A DNA stretch of 64,000 nucleotides from Terriglobia bacterium (GTDB lineage: Bacteria > Acidobacteriota > Terriglobia > Bryobacterales > Bryobacteraceae), in contig JAIQFS010000020.1 of the NCBI GenBank assembly GCA_020073145.1, positions 624 through 64,623 of the forward strand. Reading direction: 5' to 3'. Made by a program: the position numbers and the translations under genes. Within the stretch, counting starts at the first letter, position 1. Each line of letters opens with the position of its first letter. This document shows, piece after piece, positions 53,243 through 61,701 of the stretch. The notes under the pieces are model-generated. The model worked only from the letters and a program-made list of their open reading frames with translations, was not told the origin of the DNA and made no database searches.

Positions 53243-53692
53243 TTACGGGCGGGCCTCGGCTTCGGGAGGCAGGCTCCGAAGCAGTTCGCCGAGTGCGTTC
53301 ACCAATCGGGGTCCGGAATTGCGCAACTCATCGCGGTGAATGAGCGAGAGGCGCTTCAGGATCTCTTCTCCCTTGGCCGTGAGTTTCACTCGGACTTGCC
53401 GCCGATCATCCCTTCCGCGAGCTCGTTGGACCAGGCCGTGCTCGACCAGCCGGTCGATCAGACCCACGGCGCTATTGTGGCGCACCAGAAGGTAATCGGC
53501 GATCTGGCGGACGGTGGGACCGTCCGGCTCGTCCAGGGTGCGCACCGCCAGCAAAAACTGATGCTGCTGAGGTTCCAGCCCCTCTTGACGGGTGGCCAGT
53601 TCACTGAACCGCAGAAAGTGACGGATCCGGTAGCGAAACTCTCCCAACGCCAGATAGTCTCGGGGCGACAGCGCGGGGGACTCTCCAGGCAT
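53243..53692 (-). CDS. MarR-family transcription regulator
   Basis: A 149-residue winged-helix regulator (from ATG 53692; GTG 53710 would add six residues). The DNA-binding part is residues 50-105: TVRQIADYLLVRHNSAVGLIDRLVEHGLVQRARGRDDRRQVRVKLT, with the typical DDRR wing. Long helices at both ends form the dimer interface. A perfect palindrome covers the start region, so it probably represses itself and the downstream ClC and DUF488 genes. The ligand is unknown. Confidence 0.9.
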   Translation of the reverse strand: MPGESPALSPRDYLALGEFRYRIRHFLRFSELATRQEGLEPQQHQFLLAVRTLDEPDGPTVRQIADYLLVRHNSAVGLIDRLVEHGLVQRARGRDDRRQVRVKLTAKGEEILKRLSLIHRDELRNSGPRLVNALGELLRSLPPEAEARP

Positions 53693-53695
53693 CAA

Positions 53696-53718
53696 CTTAT
53701 ATCGTAGCACGATATAAG
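53696..53718. promoter_or_regulatory. 23 bp palindromic operator at the MarR gene
   Basis: CTTATATCGT and ACGATATAAG are perfect 10-base arms around the 3-base centre AGC. The palindrome lies 4 bp before the ATG of the MarR gene and overlaps its possible GTG start. Size, symmetry and location are those of a MarR dimer site, so autorepression is likely. Confidence 0.7.
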
Positions 53719-53850
53719 CGCAGGAGCCTTGAAATTTAGACTACGGAATTTTCCTAATCTCGATCAGATTTCTCTTGATTCCGATGGGTGAGGTTGTTTA
53801 CATTAGAGAACGTCCGAGAAATCCGAACCCGACTAGGAGAATTCTGGTAG

Positions 53851-54084
53851 ATGATGCCGCTCCCGCTGCCCTCCCCCGCTTCTGCCGAACGAAGCCGCCT
53901 CATGCCTGTGGAGGTTCTGCGCCGACAGGCGCTGGAACGCCTCTATGAACGCCGCGACACGGTGGAGAACCTGATCCGCTCTCTAGAAGACTATCAGCGT
54001 ACGCAGGTTGAAACTCGACCCACTTGTGTGGAGATCAGTTCTCGCCGGATGTGTTCGTCAAGTTTCGCTCAATCGCGAATTTGA
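53851..54084 (+). CDS. Small conserved-looking acidic/basic helical protein
   Basis: A 77-residue protein. After a Pro/Ser-rich lead, residues 18-52 form a charged helix (VEVLRRQALERLYERRDTVENLIRSLEDYQRTQ), then a short tail with two cysteines (PTCVEISSRRMCSSSF). I have the impression that Solibacter-type genomes hold several proteins with this RRxALERLYxRRxxVENLIRSLExYQR pattern, but cannot verify it. TAGGAGAA lies upstream of the ATG. The last 50 bases overlap the converging response-regulator gene. Confidence 0.6.
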   Translation: MMPLPLPSPASAERSRLMPVEVLRRQALERLYERRDTVENLIRSLEDYQRTQVETRPTCVEISSRRMCSSSFAQSRI

Positions 54085-54691
54085 CCAATCCCACGAGATC
54101 GTGGACATTCAGTTTACGCATCAGGCTAGCTTTGTAAGTGTCCACGGTCTTAGGGCTGATCTCGAGCAGCTCGGCGATGTCTTTGGGCCGCCGCCCGTTG
54201 ACCAGGAGGGAAAAGACCTCCATCTCTCGAGGGCTCAGGCTGGCCAGAGGGTCGGGGCCGGTGTCGCCATGAGTGAAGAACCCCGCCCCCTTAAGAAGAG
54301 GCGAGATATAGGTTCCTCCGTCGCGGACGTAATTGATGGCGTCCAGCAGGTGACGGAAGAGCCCGTCTTTCAGCAGGTAGGCGTCGGCGCCGGCCCGGAA
54401 GGCCTCGGTCACGGTGGTGGCCTGGCGGGTGATCGACAGGATCATCAGCTTGGAAGAGCACCCGGCGGCGCGGATCCGGCGAATGGCCTCTACGCCGGTC
54501 ATTCCGGGCATGTTCATGTCGAGCAGGGCGAAGTCGGGTTTCAGGGATGTGATCATCTCCACCGCGGCGGCCCCGTCGGAACATTGCCCCACCACCCGCA
54601 GACCTTCCTTGGCGAGCAGCGCCGCGAACCCTTCGCGCACGATGTTGTGGTCATCGGCGAGGACCACAGTGGCTTCTGGCGATTCCGGCAT
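54035..54691 (-). CDS. NarL/FixJ-family response regulator
   Basis: A 218-residue regulator. The receiver domain has Asp13 and Asp14, the phosphorylated Asp58 (FALLDMNMPGMTG) and LLKDG; the LuxR helix-turn-helix occupies residues 150-205 (LSPREMEVFSLLVNGRRPKDIAELLEISPKTVDTYKASLMRKL). The ATG at 54691 has GAGGAGGAGT ahead; a GTG at 54712 would overlap the kinase stop. It is the partner of the kinase directly upstream. The target genes are not evident. Confidence 0.92.
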   Translation of the reverse strand: MPESPEATVVLADDHNIVREGFAALLAKEGLRVVGQCSDGAAAVEMITSLKPDFALLDMNMPGMTGVEAIRRIRAAGCSSKLMILSITRQATTVTEAFRAGADAYLLKDGLFRHLLDAINYVRDGGTYISPLLKGAGFFTHGDTGPDPLASLSPREMEVFSLLVNGRRPKDIAELLEISPKTVDTYKASLMRKLNVHDLVGLVKFAIERNLTNTSGEN

Positions 54692-54708
54692 ACTCCTCCT
54701 CTCGGGTG

Positions 54709-55755
54709 TCACGGTTCCGTCTGAGTCAACGGCACGGTTACTTCCAGTGTAGTGCCGATGGCCCCGCTGTCCACTACCAATCTACCTCCCAAGGCTTCGG
54801 CTTCGTCCCGGATCGACCGAAGGCCAATGCCACCGGCGACGCTGGCGGGGGCGCTAAAGACCAGGCCGGCATCAAACCCGACACCGTCGTCCCGAAAGGT
54901 CAGGATGATCTGCCCGTTGTTTTCGGTGAGTTCGGCTTCCACTCGAGTGGCGCGCGAGTGCCGGATCAAATTGGAGATGGCCTCTTGCGCCGCGCGATAG
55001 AGCACCACCTTGGCATCCAACTCGGGCTCTTGCGACAGCGGGCCCAGCCGGAGTTCGGCCTGGAACCGTTGCGGCAGGCCGCTGAGTGACCAGAGCTGCT
55101 GCAAAGCGGCTTCGAGCGTGAGCCTCTGCCATTCCGGCGGATGCAAGCGCTTGGAAATGGAGCGTACCTGCTCCAGGGCGTCGGCGGTAAGAGCGGAAAT
55201 GCGGTCGAGGGCCTCCCGCACCGGGCCGCCCGGCGCGGGGAAGTTGCTCGAGATGACTTCGGTTTGCAGCTGGATGGCGGAGAGCTGCTGTCCCACACTG
55301 GTGTGCAACTCCTGGCCCAAGCGTTGGCGCTCCAGTTCGATTTGCCGCAGGGCGCGGCTGCGGACGGGGCGCTGGCGGGTGCGGCGCGACAACCGCCGCT
55401 CGGCTTGCTGCAGGCGGAAATAGTGCCAGAGCAATCGGGCTTGCAGGCGGAGCAGCTCGATCTCGTGCTCCCGGGCGAGGTCCCCGTCGGCCGGCGCCGG
55501 ACGCAAGCCGACCAGCACCGTCGCCCCCAACTCCAGCAGGCGCGAATAGCACAGTTCCCCACGAGCGCCCGGCGGCGCCGCGGCCCCAGCGGGCAGCCAG
55601 CGCGGGATGGTCCCTATCAGGTTCTCGGCCGGGCCCAGCGCCGCCCTGGCCTGTTCACTCATCCAGAGCACACGTCCAGTCCGGTCGCATTCCACCAAGA
55701 ATGGATACGACAGTCTTCGGTCACGAAAAGGCTTTACGGGTGCGCCAGGGCTCAA
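54709..55755 (-). CDS. Cytosolic NarL-type histidine kinase
   Basis: A 348-residue kinase without transmembrane helices. Residues 15-95 resemble a PAS-type sensor (YPFLVECDRTGRVLWMSEQARAALG), followed by a coiled-coil and the HisKA_3 helix RQRLGQELHTSVGQQLSAIQ with His151; Thr follows His where Asp is usual. The ATPase domain has YRAAQEAISNLIRHSRAT, DDGVGFDAG and GGIGLRSIRDEA. The start is TTG 55755 with GGAG ahead. The stop abuts the response regulator. The sensor is a soluble one, so the signal is internal. Confidence 0.88.
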   Translation of the reverse strand: MSPGAPVKPFRDRRLSYPFLVECDRTGRVLWMSEQARAALGPAENLIGTIPRWLPAGAAAPPGARGELCYSRLLELGATVLVGLRPAPADGDLAREHEIELLRLQARLLWHYFRLQQAERRLSRRTRQRPVRSRALRQIELERQRLGQELHTSVGQQLSAIQLQTEVISSNFPAPGGPVREALDRISALTADALEQVRSISKRLHPPEWQRLTLEAALQQLWSLSGLPQRFQAELRLGPLSQEPELDAKVVLYRAAQEAISNLIRHSRATRVEAELTENNGQIILTFRDDGVGFDAGLVFSAPASVAGGIGLRSIRDEAEALGGRLVVDSGAIGTTLEVTVPLTQTEP

Positions 55756-55903
55756 CCCCGATATCTCCGATGGTGCAGGACGTTTGCTTAGAAATCATGG
55801 CAGGTTGTTCCGTAACCTTCAATGTGCATCCGTACCTAGTACGTTGGTTAATAACCGAAGTACTTGCACCAAGATGCGTAGATGTATTATAAGTAAATTA
55901 CTG

Positions 55904-56374
55904 ATGGCACGTGTCCTCAGTTACGTACCACGGGCAGCCATTTTCCTAGCTGGCGTGGCGGCTGGTGTTCTTACCAGTACTCGCCGCGAAGGGACAGGTG
56001 TCGATTCCGGCGCGGTCCAGGACTTGAAGCGGTCCTTGGCGGAGCTAGAGGCGCGCGTAGCGTCCCAGGAGGCAAGCCAGGCCGGCCGGTTCAGCCAGAT
56101 CGAAACGCGGCTGGAGGAACACGCGGCCAAGCTTTCCGAGATCCCATCCACAACCCAGATTGTGGCGGCTATGGAGCAGTTGCTCTCCAAGACAATGGCT
56201 TCGCTGGACGAACGTCTCAGCACCCAGGCGCACTCAATCGAGGTTCTGAAGACCACGGTGTCCCAGACCGACAGCCTGCTCGAGCGCGTGCTGGAGTCCC
56301 TCGACTCCCTTCAGAGTTATTCCGAGACATCCGATCAGCCGGTCGATTCGTTGCTCGAACGTCCAGCTGTCTAG
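55904..56374 (+). CDS. Membrane-anchored coiled-coil protein
   Basis: A 156-residue protein. One hydrophobic segment at residues 9-24 (AAIFLAGVAAGVL) is followed by about 120 residues of heptad-like helix (DLKRSLAELEARVASQEAS, then IETRLEEHAAKLSEI, then SQTDSLLERVLESLDSLQ). The pattern suggests a rod anchored in the membrane. No ribosome site is clear at ATG 55904; an ATG at 55874 is also in frame. The leader contains palindromes CGTACctaGTACG and GGTTAATAACC. The function is unknown. Confidence 0.65.
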   Translation: MARVLSYVPRAAIFLAGVAAGVLTSTRREGTGVDSGAVQDLKRSLAELEARVASQEASQAGRFSQIETRLEEHAAKLSEIPSTTQIVAAMEQLLSKTMASLDERLSTQAHSIEVLKTTVSQTDSLLERVLESLDSLQSYSETSDQPVDSLLERPAV

Positions 56375-56474
56375 CGATCGCGTGCCTGTCGCCCGAGGCG
56401 ATATTCTGATCGAGCTCTAAGCGCAATCTGATTTGATTTACTCCTGAAAAGTTTTATTCTCTCTAGAACGATCC

Positions 56475-56681
56475 ATGGAATTGGAGAAGGTCTTAACCCA
56501 ACTGCGTCATGAGTTGCACCATCTGGATTTGGCGATCCAGAGCCTGGAGCGGCTTCACCAGAGCATTCGCCGGCGGGGCCGGCCGCCTTCGTGGCTGTCC
56601 GGCGGGAAAAAGATGGCCAAGAGAAAGCGCGGGCCGGGCGGGAAGCCGCACGGTCCAGGCGCGGGAAAGAAACCCGAGTAA
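56475..56681 (+). CDS. Small helical protein with basic tail
   Basis: A 68-residue protein: an N-terminal helix MELEKVLTQLRHELHHLDLAIQSLERL, then RRRGRPPSWL and a Lys/Gly/Pro-rich tail. The RGRPP part looks like a DNA minor-groove AT-hook core. The pattern of a short coiled-coil followed by RRGRPP-x-WL is one I associate with acidobacterial tiny proteins, from memory only. No strong ribosome site is seen. It might be a nucleoid-associated peptide. Confidence 0.55.
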   Translation: MELEKVLTQLRHELHHLDLAIQSLERLHQSIRRRGRPPSWLSGGKKMAKRKRGPGGKPHGPGAGKKPE

Positions 56682-56836
56682 AGACGTGGGCCCGTTCGAT
56701 GAGCACGGGCGGCTCACAAACCGCTCGTCGGTAGGAACACGAACCGCCTGACCCAACCGCACAACTGCAGGCGCCGCGGGAGAGCGGCCCTCGGTCGCGT
56801 GAACGGGACGATCCCTTCAATGAGAGAGAACTGGTC

Positions 56837-57304
56837 CTAGAACGGAACGTCGTCGTCCGTGATGCCTTGGCTGAAATCGTCGGGCGCGGAAGCGGAGGCT
56901 TGGGCGCGCGGCGCGGATGCGGTGCGCGGCATCGAAGCCGGTTGCGCGAACTCGCCGCCGGCGCTGTCGCCGCGACTGCTCAGCAGAATCAAGTCGTCGC
57001 AGACGACTTCGGTGGTGTAGCGCTTCTGGCCGTCCTTGTCTTCCCAGCTGCGCGTCTGCAGGCGGCCTTCAATGTAGACCTGTTTGCCCTTGAGCAGGTA
57101 GTTGGAGACGTTTTCGGAGCGCCACAAAACCACGCGGTGCCATTCCGTCTCTTCTTTCCATTCGCCCGATTGCTGATCCTTCCAACGGCGGGAAGTCGCC
57201 AGGGTGAAATTCGTAACCGCCACGCCGCTCGGCGTGAACTTGGTCTCGGCGTCCTTGCCGAGATGCCCCAGCAGGATCACCTTGTTGACGCTTCGGGATG
57301 CCAT
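56837..57304 (-). CDS. ssb: Single-stranded DNA-binding protein
   Basis: A 155-residue SSB with an OB fold in residues 1-110 ([50 protein letters not shown]) and a disordered Ser/Ala/Pro linker ending in the acidic tip DDDVPF, which recruits partner enzymes. The ATG at 57304 is chosen because it begins the fold; the frame is open far upstream but is shadowed by the TPR gene. AGG lies nine bases ahead. It is 16 bp downstream of the TPR gene. Confidence 0.95.
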   Translation of the reverse strand: MASRSVNKVILLGHLGKDAETKFTPSGVAVTNFTLATSRRWKDQQSGEWKEETEWHRVVLWRSENVSNYLLKGKQVYIEGRLQTRSWEDKDGQKRYTTEVVCDDLILLSSRGDSAGGEFAQPASMPRTASAPRAQASASAPDDFSQGITDDDVPF

Positions 57305-57320
57305 AGTAACCTGCAATGTA

Positions 57321-58625
57321 TCATATGCCGGAGGTGCTGAGCGGACAGCCCGCCGCAGCGGCGCGCGCTTCGACCTTGGGGAAGTACGGCGAAACCGAGG
57401 CCAAGGATTGCTCCAGCAGCGCACGGGACGACCCGCACCCGCCGCCTGCCACCCCGGCCAGGTACCTCCAGGCGATCGCGTCGGGACGCAGGGCATCCGG
57501 GATGTCGAAGTTGAGCGCGCTGGCAAATTCGCTTTCGGCCTGCGCTGGATCCTTGCGGCGATAGAGCAGAATACCGCGATAGAGGTGAGCCTCTCCCGAT
57601 GCCAGGTCGTTGGCACTGGCCAGTGCCGCGCGGCTGGCCAGGCTGTAGTCGGCCAGCGCTTCGTCCATTCGGCCGGATAACTCTTTCGCTCGCGCCCGCA
57701 GATAGAGGGCGCGGGCCGGGTTGGTTGAGTCTTTGACCGCGCGATCGAGAGTGGCGATCGCGGCCCCGAAATCGCCGCTGAGCAGTTGCGCTCCGCCCCA
57801 CTCCGCCAGCGCCTGCGCCCAGTCCGGTGGCGGCGAGAGGCGAGCCAACAGAGGGCCTGCGGGCTCGATCTGTGCCTGCATCCAGGCATCCGCCGCTTGA
57901 CGGTATTGCGTGGCTGCCTCGCGATACTGGCGGTCGTGAAACGCTTGCTTACCTGCGGCCCAATGGCCCCAGGCCGAATCCCGCGGGCCGGAGAAATGCA
58001 GGTTGGCCCGGTACAGGTCCTCCTGCCGCAGGTCAATCCAGCCGAGCCACAAACTGCCGGTTGCCAGCAGTGCCGGGCAGGCGCTGTCGGGAAGCAGTCT
58101 GGCGGAGCACACGGGCAGATCGATGGCGGAAGTGAGGTCATTTCGCGCGTGATCGAGTTGCGCCCGATCAATGCCGGGAGCACCGAGGCCGGCCTCGAGC
58201 CGGGCAATTGATCGCAGCACGCGCAAGCTCGAAGGCACTGGGTCGGGCCGGGACTGCTTCGAGTGGCTGGAAGCGGCGCGCTCGGGCCAGGACTGGATTG
58301 CTTTTTCGAATTCGTCGGCAGCTTCTAAGAAATCCTCCGCCCGGCGCGTGACGATGGCGCTAGCCAGCGTGCAATAGCCTTTCCGGAAGTGAATCACCGC
58401 AATTTCTTGAGGCAGGGCGACCGACAGTAAGGCCGCCTCGGATTGCTGGCAGCGCGCAGCGTCCGGAACTTCCTGGCCGGCTGCCTGCTCCAAGCGGTCA
58501 AAGTCGGCCTCCGCCCTGGCGACCAGCAAGAGCCGCTGCGGATCAACTGCCCAGAGACGGGACGCGCATCCCAGAAGCATGCAGCCAACGGTTACGACCG
58601 ACCGGACCCGAGGATTGTAGCCCAC
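57321..58625 (-). CDS. Exported TPR-type protein
   Basis: A 434-residue protein with a signal peptide ending near residue 26 ([16 protein letters not shown]), starting at GTG 58625 in the absence of a better ATG. Residues 85-110 and 210-380 contain TPR-like helices ([81 protein letters not shown]). It has six or more cysteines, including pairs [11 protein letters not shown] and GGGCGSS that might form disulfides. The position before ssb suggests co-transcription only. Confidence 0.75.
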   Translation of the reverse strand: MGYNPRVRSVVTVGCMLLGCASRLWAVDPQRLLLVARAEADFDRLEQAAGQEVPDAARCQQSEAALLSVALPQEIAVIHFRKGYCTLASAIVTRRAEDFLEAADEFEKAIQSWPERAASSHSKQSRPDPVPSSLRVLRSIARLEAGLGAPGIDRAQLDHARNDLTSAIDLPVCSARLLPDSACPALLATGSLWLGWIDLRQEDLYRANLHFSGPRDSAWGHWAAGKQAFHDRQYREAATQYRQAADAWMQAQIEPAGPLLARLSPPPDWAQALAEWGGAQLLSGDFGAAIATLDRAVKDSTNPARALYLRARAKELSGRMDEALADYSLASRAALASANDLASGEAHLYRGILLYRRKDPAQAESEFASALNFDIPDALRPDAIAWRYLAGVAGGGCGSSRALLEQSLASVSPYFPKVEARAAAAGCPLSTSGI

Positions 58626-58802
58626 AACACCCTGAAGAGCAGTTGGCTTGCCAAATCCGGGTCTCGTCCGTACTCCCGTTAACCGGCGTTTTTTCTATGA
58701 TTCTAAAAGAGTTATTGATATCGAGAAGGGAATGCCCTGTTATCGTGGAGACAAGAGGAGGCGGTAACCAAGACGCTCTCCGGGAAGAAAGGAAATAGAA
58801 CC

Positions 58803-59036
58803 ATGAAATGGGAAGTATGGCTTAGAGGATTGGCCGCCGCGGCGATCGGGGGTGCGGCAACTGGAGCAACGCATGCGGTGTCCACCAGTGGAACCGTCAA
58901 TGTAGCAACCGCGGTGACTGCGGCCGCGGGTGCGCTGGTCACGGTGCTGGCGTACCTGATGAAGTCACCCCTGGCCACGGCTGCGTCTCCGGCCGCAGAC
59001 CCGCTACCAGCATCCCCGTCCCCCGCCCCCCAGTAG
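58803..59036 (+). CDS. Small two-helix membrane protein (holin-like)
   Basis: A 77-residue protein. AAGGAAA lies before the ATG. The helices are LRGLAAAAIGGAATGATHAV (about residues 7-26) and ATAVTAAAGALVTVLAYLM (about 35-53), then KSP and a Pro/Ala/Ser-rich tail. The MKWEVWLRGL opening and the hydrophobic pair resemble small holin-like proteins I have seen in acidobacteria; no lysis genes are near. The function is unknown. Confidence 0.6.
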   Translation: MKWEVWLRGLAAAAIGGAATGATHAVSTSGTVNVATAVTAAAGALVTVLAYLMKSPLATAASPAADPLPASPSPAPQ

Positions 59037-59063
59037 CGCCTCGCGGATGCATGGACCCCGGAT

Positions 59064-59088
59064 GGGGGCAGGCGACTCGTCTGCCCCC
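59064..59088. terminator. GC-rich hairpin after the small membrane protein gene
   Basis: GGGGGCAGGCG and CGTCTGCCCCC form an 11-pair stem (one G-U pair) with loop ACT, 27 bases past the stop at 59036. There is no U tract on either side, so it is a weak candidate terminator or a pause/processing structure. Confidence 0.35.
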
Positions 59089-59244
59089 GCTGGCGGTTGG
59101 CACGGTGCTTCGCGGCCCAACACTCAACCTCCCCGAACCCACCATCAGGAAACGTACTCCTTTCAAAACCAACCTCGGCGCCAGGTTAGTACCCAGAGCG
59201 GCAACCCGCTTTTCGGATGAGATACACTTGAGTGCGGAGGGGCG

Positions 59245-61671
59245 GTGCAGAGACGTCGGCCGGTCATCAGCATCCCGCTGTGGCTCATGGCTGCGGCGGT
59301 CAGCGGACTGCAAGCCGCGCCCACTCCGTCGGTGTCCGGGGCGCCGGCCTACCGCGAAATCCTCGACAAGTATTGCGTCACCTGCCACAATCAACGCCTC
59401 AAAACCGCCGGCCTGATGCTTGACAACGCGGACCTGGGGCAGGTTCCGGGCAAAGCGGAAACATGGGAAAAAGTCGTGCGGAAATTGCAGGCGCGGGCCA
59501 TGCCGCCGCAGGGTGCGCCACGGCCGGACGAAGCCACCTATCAGCGGGTGCTTTCGTGGCTGGAGGGGCAACTCGATGGCGCGGCGGAAGCCCATCCCCA
59601 TCCCGGCCGGCCGGCGCTCCATCGCCTCAATCGCGCCGAGTACGCCAACGCCGTTCGGGATCTCTTGTCGCTGGACGTCGATGCCGCGTCGCTGCTGCCG
59701 CCCGACGATTCGGCGTACGGCTTCGACAACATCTCCGACGCCCTGGGCCTTTCGCCAGCGCTGCAGGAACACTATCTGTCCGCGGCCGTGAAGATCGGCG
59801 CGCTGGCGGTCGGCGATCCCCACGTCACTGCGGGCAGCGACACCTACCGGATTCCCCAGGACCTCTCACAGGACCAGCACATCGAAGGATTGCCGCTCGG
59901 AACCATTGGCGGAACCCAGGTGCGCCAGAACTTCCCACTGGACGGCGAATACGTCTTACAGGCCAAGCTCTATCGGACCAATCTGAACATCATGCGCGGC
60001 CTGGAATCCGGGCACCAGGTGGAATTCACCATCGACGGCCGGCGGGTCGGCGCCGCGCACCTTGGCGGGAAGGACGATCTCGCGAGCCTGTTCGAGCAGC
60101 CCACCGACACCGGCGACGCGGTTGACGCGCGCCTGCGGTTTCGCGTTCCGGTGAAGGCCGGTCCGCACACCGTTACAGTGGCCTTCGTACAGGAACCGCA
60201 AGTGGCCGAGCCGGACCGGCTCCAGCCGTACTTGCGGAGCTCTGTGGATAACTTCGACTGGGCGGGGCGGCCGCATCTCCAAACGCTGGTCATCACCGGC
60301 CCGTTCCAGGCTGCGGGCCCGGGCGACACGCCCAGCCGCCGCCGGATTTTCGTCTGTCGGCCTTCCACCCGCGACGAAGAGACGCCGTGCGCCCGGCGGA
60401 TCGTATCCACATTGGCCCGCCGCGCGTACCGGCAGCCGCTGACGGCCGCGGATGAGCGGCGCGTGATGAGTTTTTACGAGGCGGGCCGCCACGATGGCGG
60501 CTTCGAAGCCGGCATCGAGTCCGCCCTCCAGCGGATCCTGGCCAGTCCCAAGTTCGTGTTTCGCGTGGAACGAGACCCGGCGGAGCTGCCGTCCGGTTCG
60601 GTTTACCGGATCAGCGACCTGGAGCTGGCTTCGCGGCTCTCGTTCTTCCTATGGAGCAGCATTCCCGATGACCAACTGCTCCAGACGGCGGAGCATGGCA
60701 AGCTCAAGGACCCGGCGGTGCTCGAGCGCGAGGTGCGGCGCATGCTAGCGGATCCGCGGTCGGAGGCACTGGTCGCCAACTTCGCCGGGCAGTGGCTGCA
60801 CCTGCGGAATGTGCCGAACGTGCTGCCGAACTCCGACCTGTTTCCCGATTTTGACGACAATCTCCGGCAATCGATGCGGCGCGAGACCGAACTGTTCTTC
60901 GAGAGCATCATGCACGAAGACCGCAACGTGCTCGACTTGCTGACCGCGGACTACACCTTCGTCAACGAACGGCTCGCGCGGCACTACGGAATCCCCGATA
61001 TTTATGGCAGCCGCTTCCGGCGCGTCACTTTGACCGGGGAAGCGCGCCGTGGATTGCTGGGGCAAGCCAGCATCCTGGCGGTCACATCGCACGCGGAACG
61101 CACGTCGCCGGTGGTTCGCGGCAAATTCATTCTCGAAAATATTCTGGGAACGCCGGTGCCCCCGCCGCCTCCGGATGTTCCGCAATTGAAAGGAAACGCG
61201 GATGGAGAAAAGCCGCGCACGATGCGGGAACAGATGGCGGAGCATCGCGCCAATCCGGCCTGCGCCACCTGCCACAAGATCATGGACCCAGTCGGCTTCG
61301 CGCTGGAGAACTTCGACGCGGTGGGCGCCTGGCGCACGCACGAAGCCGGCGGAGCGATCGATGCCTCGGGCGTGCTCGCGGATGGCAGTAAAGTGGACGG
61401 AGTCGCCGGGCTACGGCAGGCGATTGTCAGCCATCCCGATGTGTTTGTCGGAACGATGACCGAGAAGTTGCTGACGTACGCCCTGGGCCGGGGGCTGGAT
61501 GATCACGATATGCCGGCCGTGCGCGCCATACTCCGCGACGCGGCAGCGCACGGCGACCGGTTTTCTTCGCTCATTCTGGGAATTGTGCGGAGCGTTCCAT
61601 TTCAGATGAGAACCACAGCGGCGGACGACGGCGAAAGAGCGCCGGTCCAGACTGCGTCGGAGCGGCGGTGA
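59245..61671 (+). CDS. DUF1592-type planctomycete-style cytochrome protein
   Basis: An 808-residue exported protein starting at GTG. The signal peptide (to about Ala25) is followed by a planctomycete-type cytochrome c site, Cys44-His48 (KYCVTCHNQRLKTAG). Then come the DUF1587 (ALHRLNRAEYANAVRDLL), DUF1595 (RRIVSTLARRAYRQPLTAADE), DUF1592 (VYRISDLELASRLSFFLWSSIPDD), DUF1588 (RRGLLGQASILAVTSHAERTSPVVRG) and DUF1585 (HPDVFVGTMTEKLLTYALGR) blocks, including a second CxxCH (ACATCHKIMDPVGFALENFD). Such proteins are abundant in Acidobacteria, Planctomycetes and Verrucomicrobia and are linked by inference to polysaccharide degradation. It is the first gene of a triad. Confidence 0.92.
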   Translation: MQRRRPVISIPLWLMAAAVSGLQAAPTPSVSGAPAYREILDKYCVTCHNQRLKTAGLMLDNADLGQVPGKAETWEKVVRKLQARAMPPQGAPRPDEATYQRVLSWLEGQLDGAAEAHPHPGRPALHRLNRAEYANAVRDLLSLDVDAASLLPPDDSAYGFDNISDALGLSPALQEHYLSAAVKIGALAVGDPHVTAGSDTYRIPQDLSQDQHIEGLPLGTIGGTQVRQNFPLDGEYVLQAKLYRTNLNIMRGLESGHQVEFTIDGRRVGAAHLGGKDDLASLFEQPTDTGDAVDARLRFRVPVKAGPHTVTVAFVQEPQVAEPDRLQPYLRSSVDNFDWAGRPHLQTLVITGPFQAAGPGDTPSRRRIFVCRPSTRDEETPCARRIVSTLARRAYRQPLTAADERRVMSFYEAGRHDGGFEAGIESALQRILASPKFVFRVERDPAELPSGSVYRISDLELASRLSFFLWSSIPDDQLLQTAEHGKLKDPAVLEREVRRMLADPRSEALVANFAGQWLHLRNVPNVLPNSDLFPDFDDNLRQSMRRETELFFESIMHEDRNVLDLLTADYTFVNERLARHYGIPDIYGSRFRRVTLTGEARRGLLGQASILAVTSHAERTSPVVRGKFILENILGTPVPPPPPDVPQLKGNADGEKPRTMREQMAEHRANPACATCHKIMDPVGFALENFDAVGAWRTHEAGGAIDASGVLADGSKVDGVAGLRQAIVSHPDVFVGTMTEKLLTYALGRGLDDHDMPAVRAILRDAAAHGDRFSSLILGIVRSVPFQMRTTAADDGERAPVQTASERR

Positions 61672-61701
61672 CTGATCGAATCGACACACGGAGCCGGACT
61701 T

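Noticed and set aside
57305-58207. In-frame extension of ssb to 456 codons
   Set aside because: The upstream part is a shadow of the TPR gene in another frame; the SSB fold begins exactly at ATG 57304.
58697-58798. 33-codon frame before the small membrane protein
   Set aside because: No ribosome site before its ATG, and it ends inside the ribosome-binding region of the next gene; no recognisable pattern.
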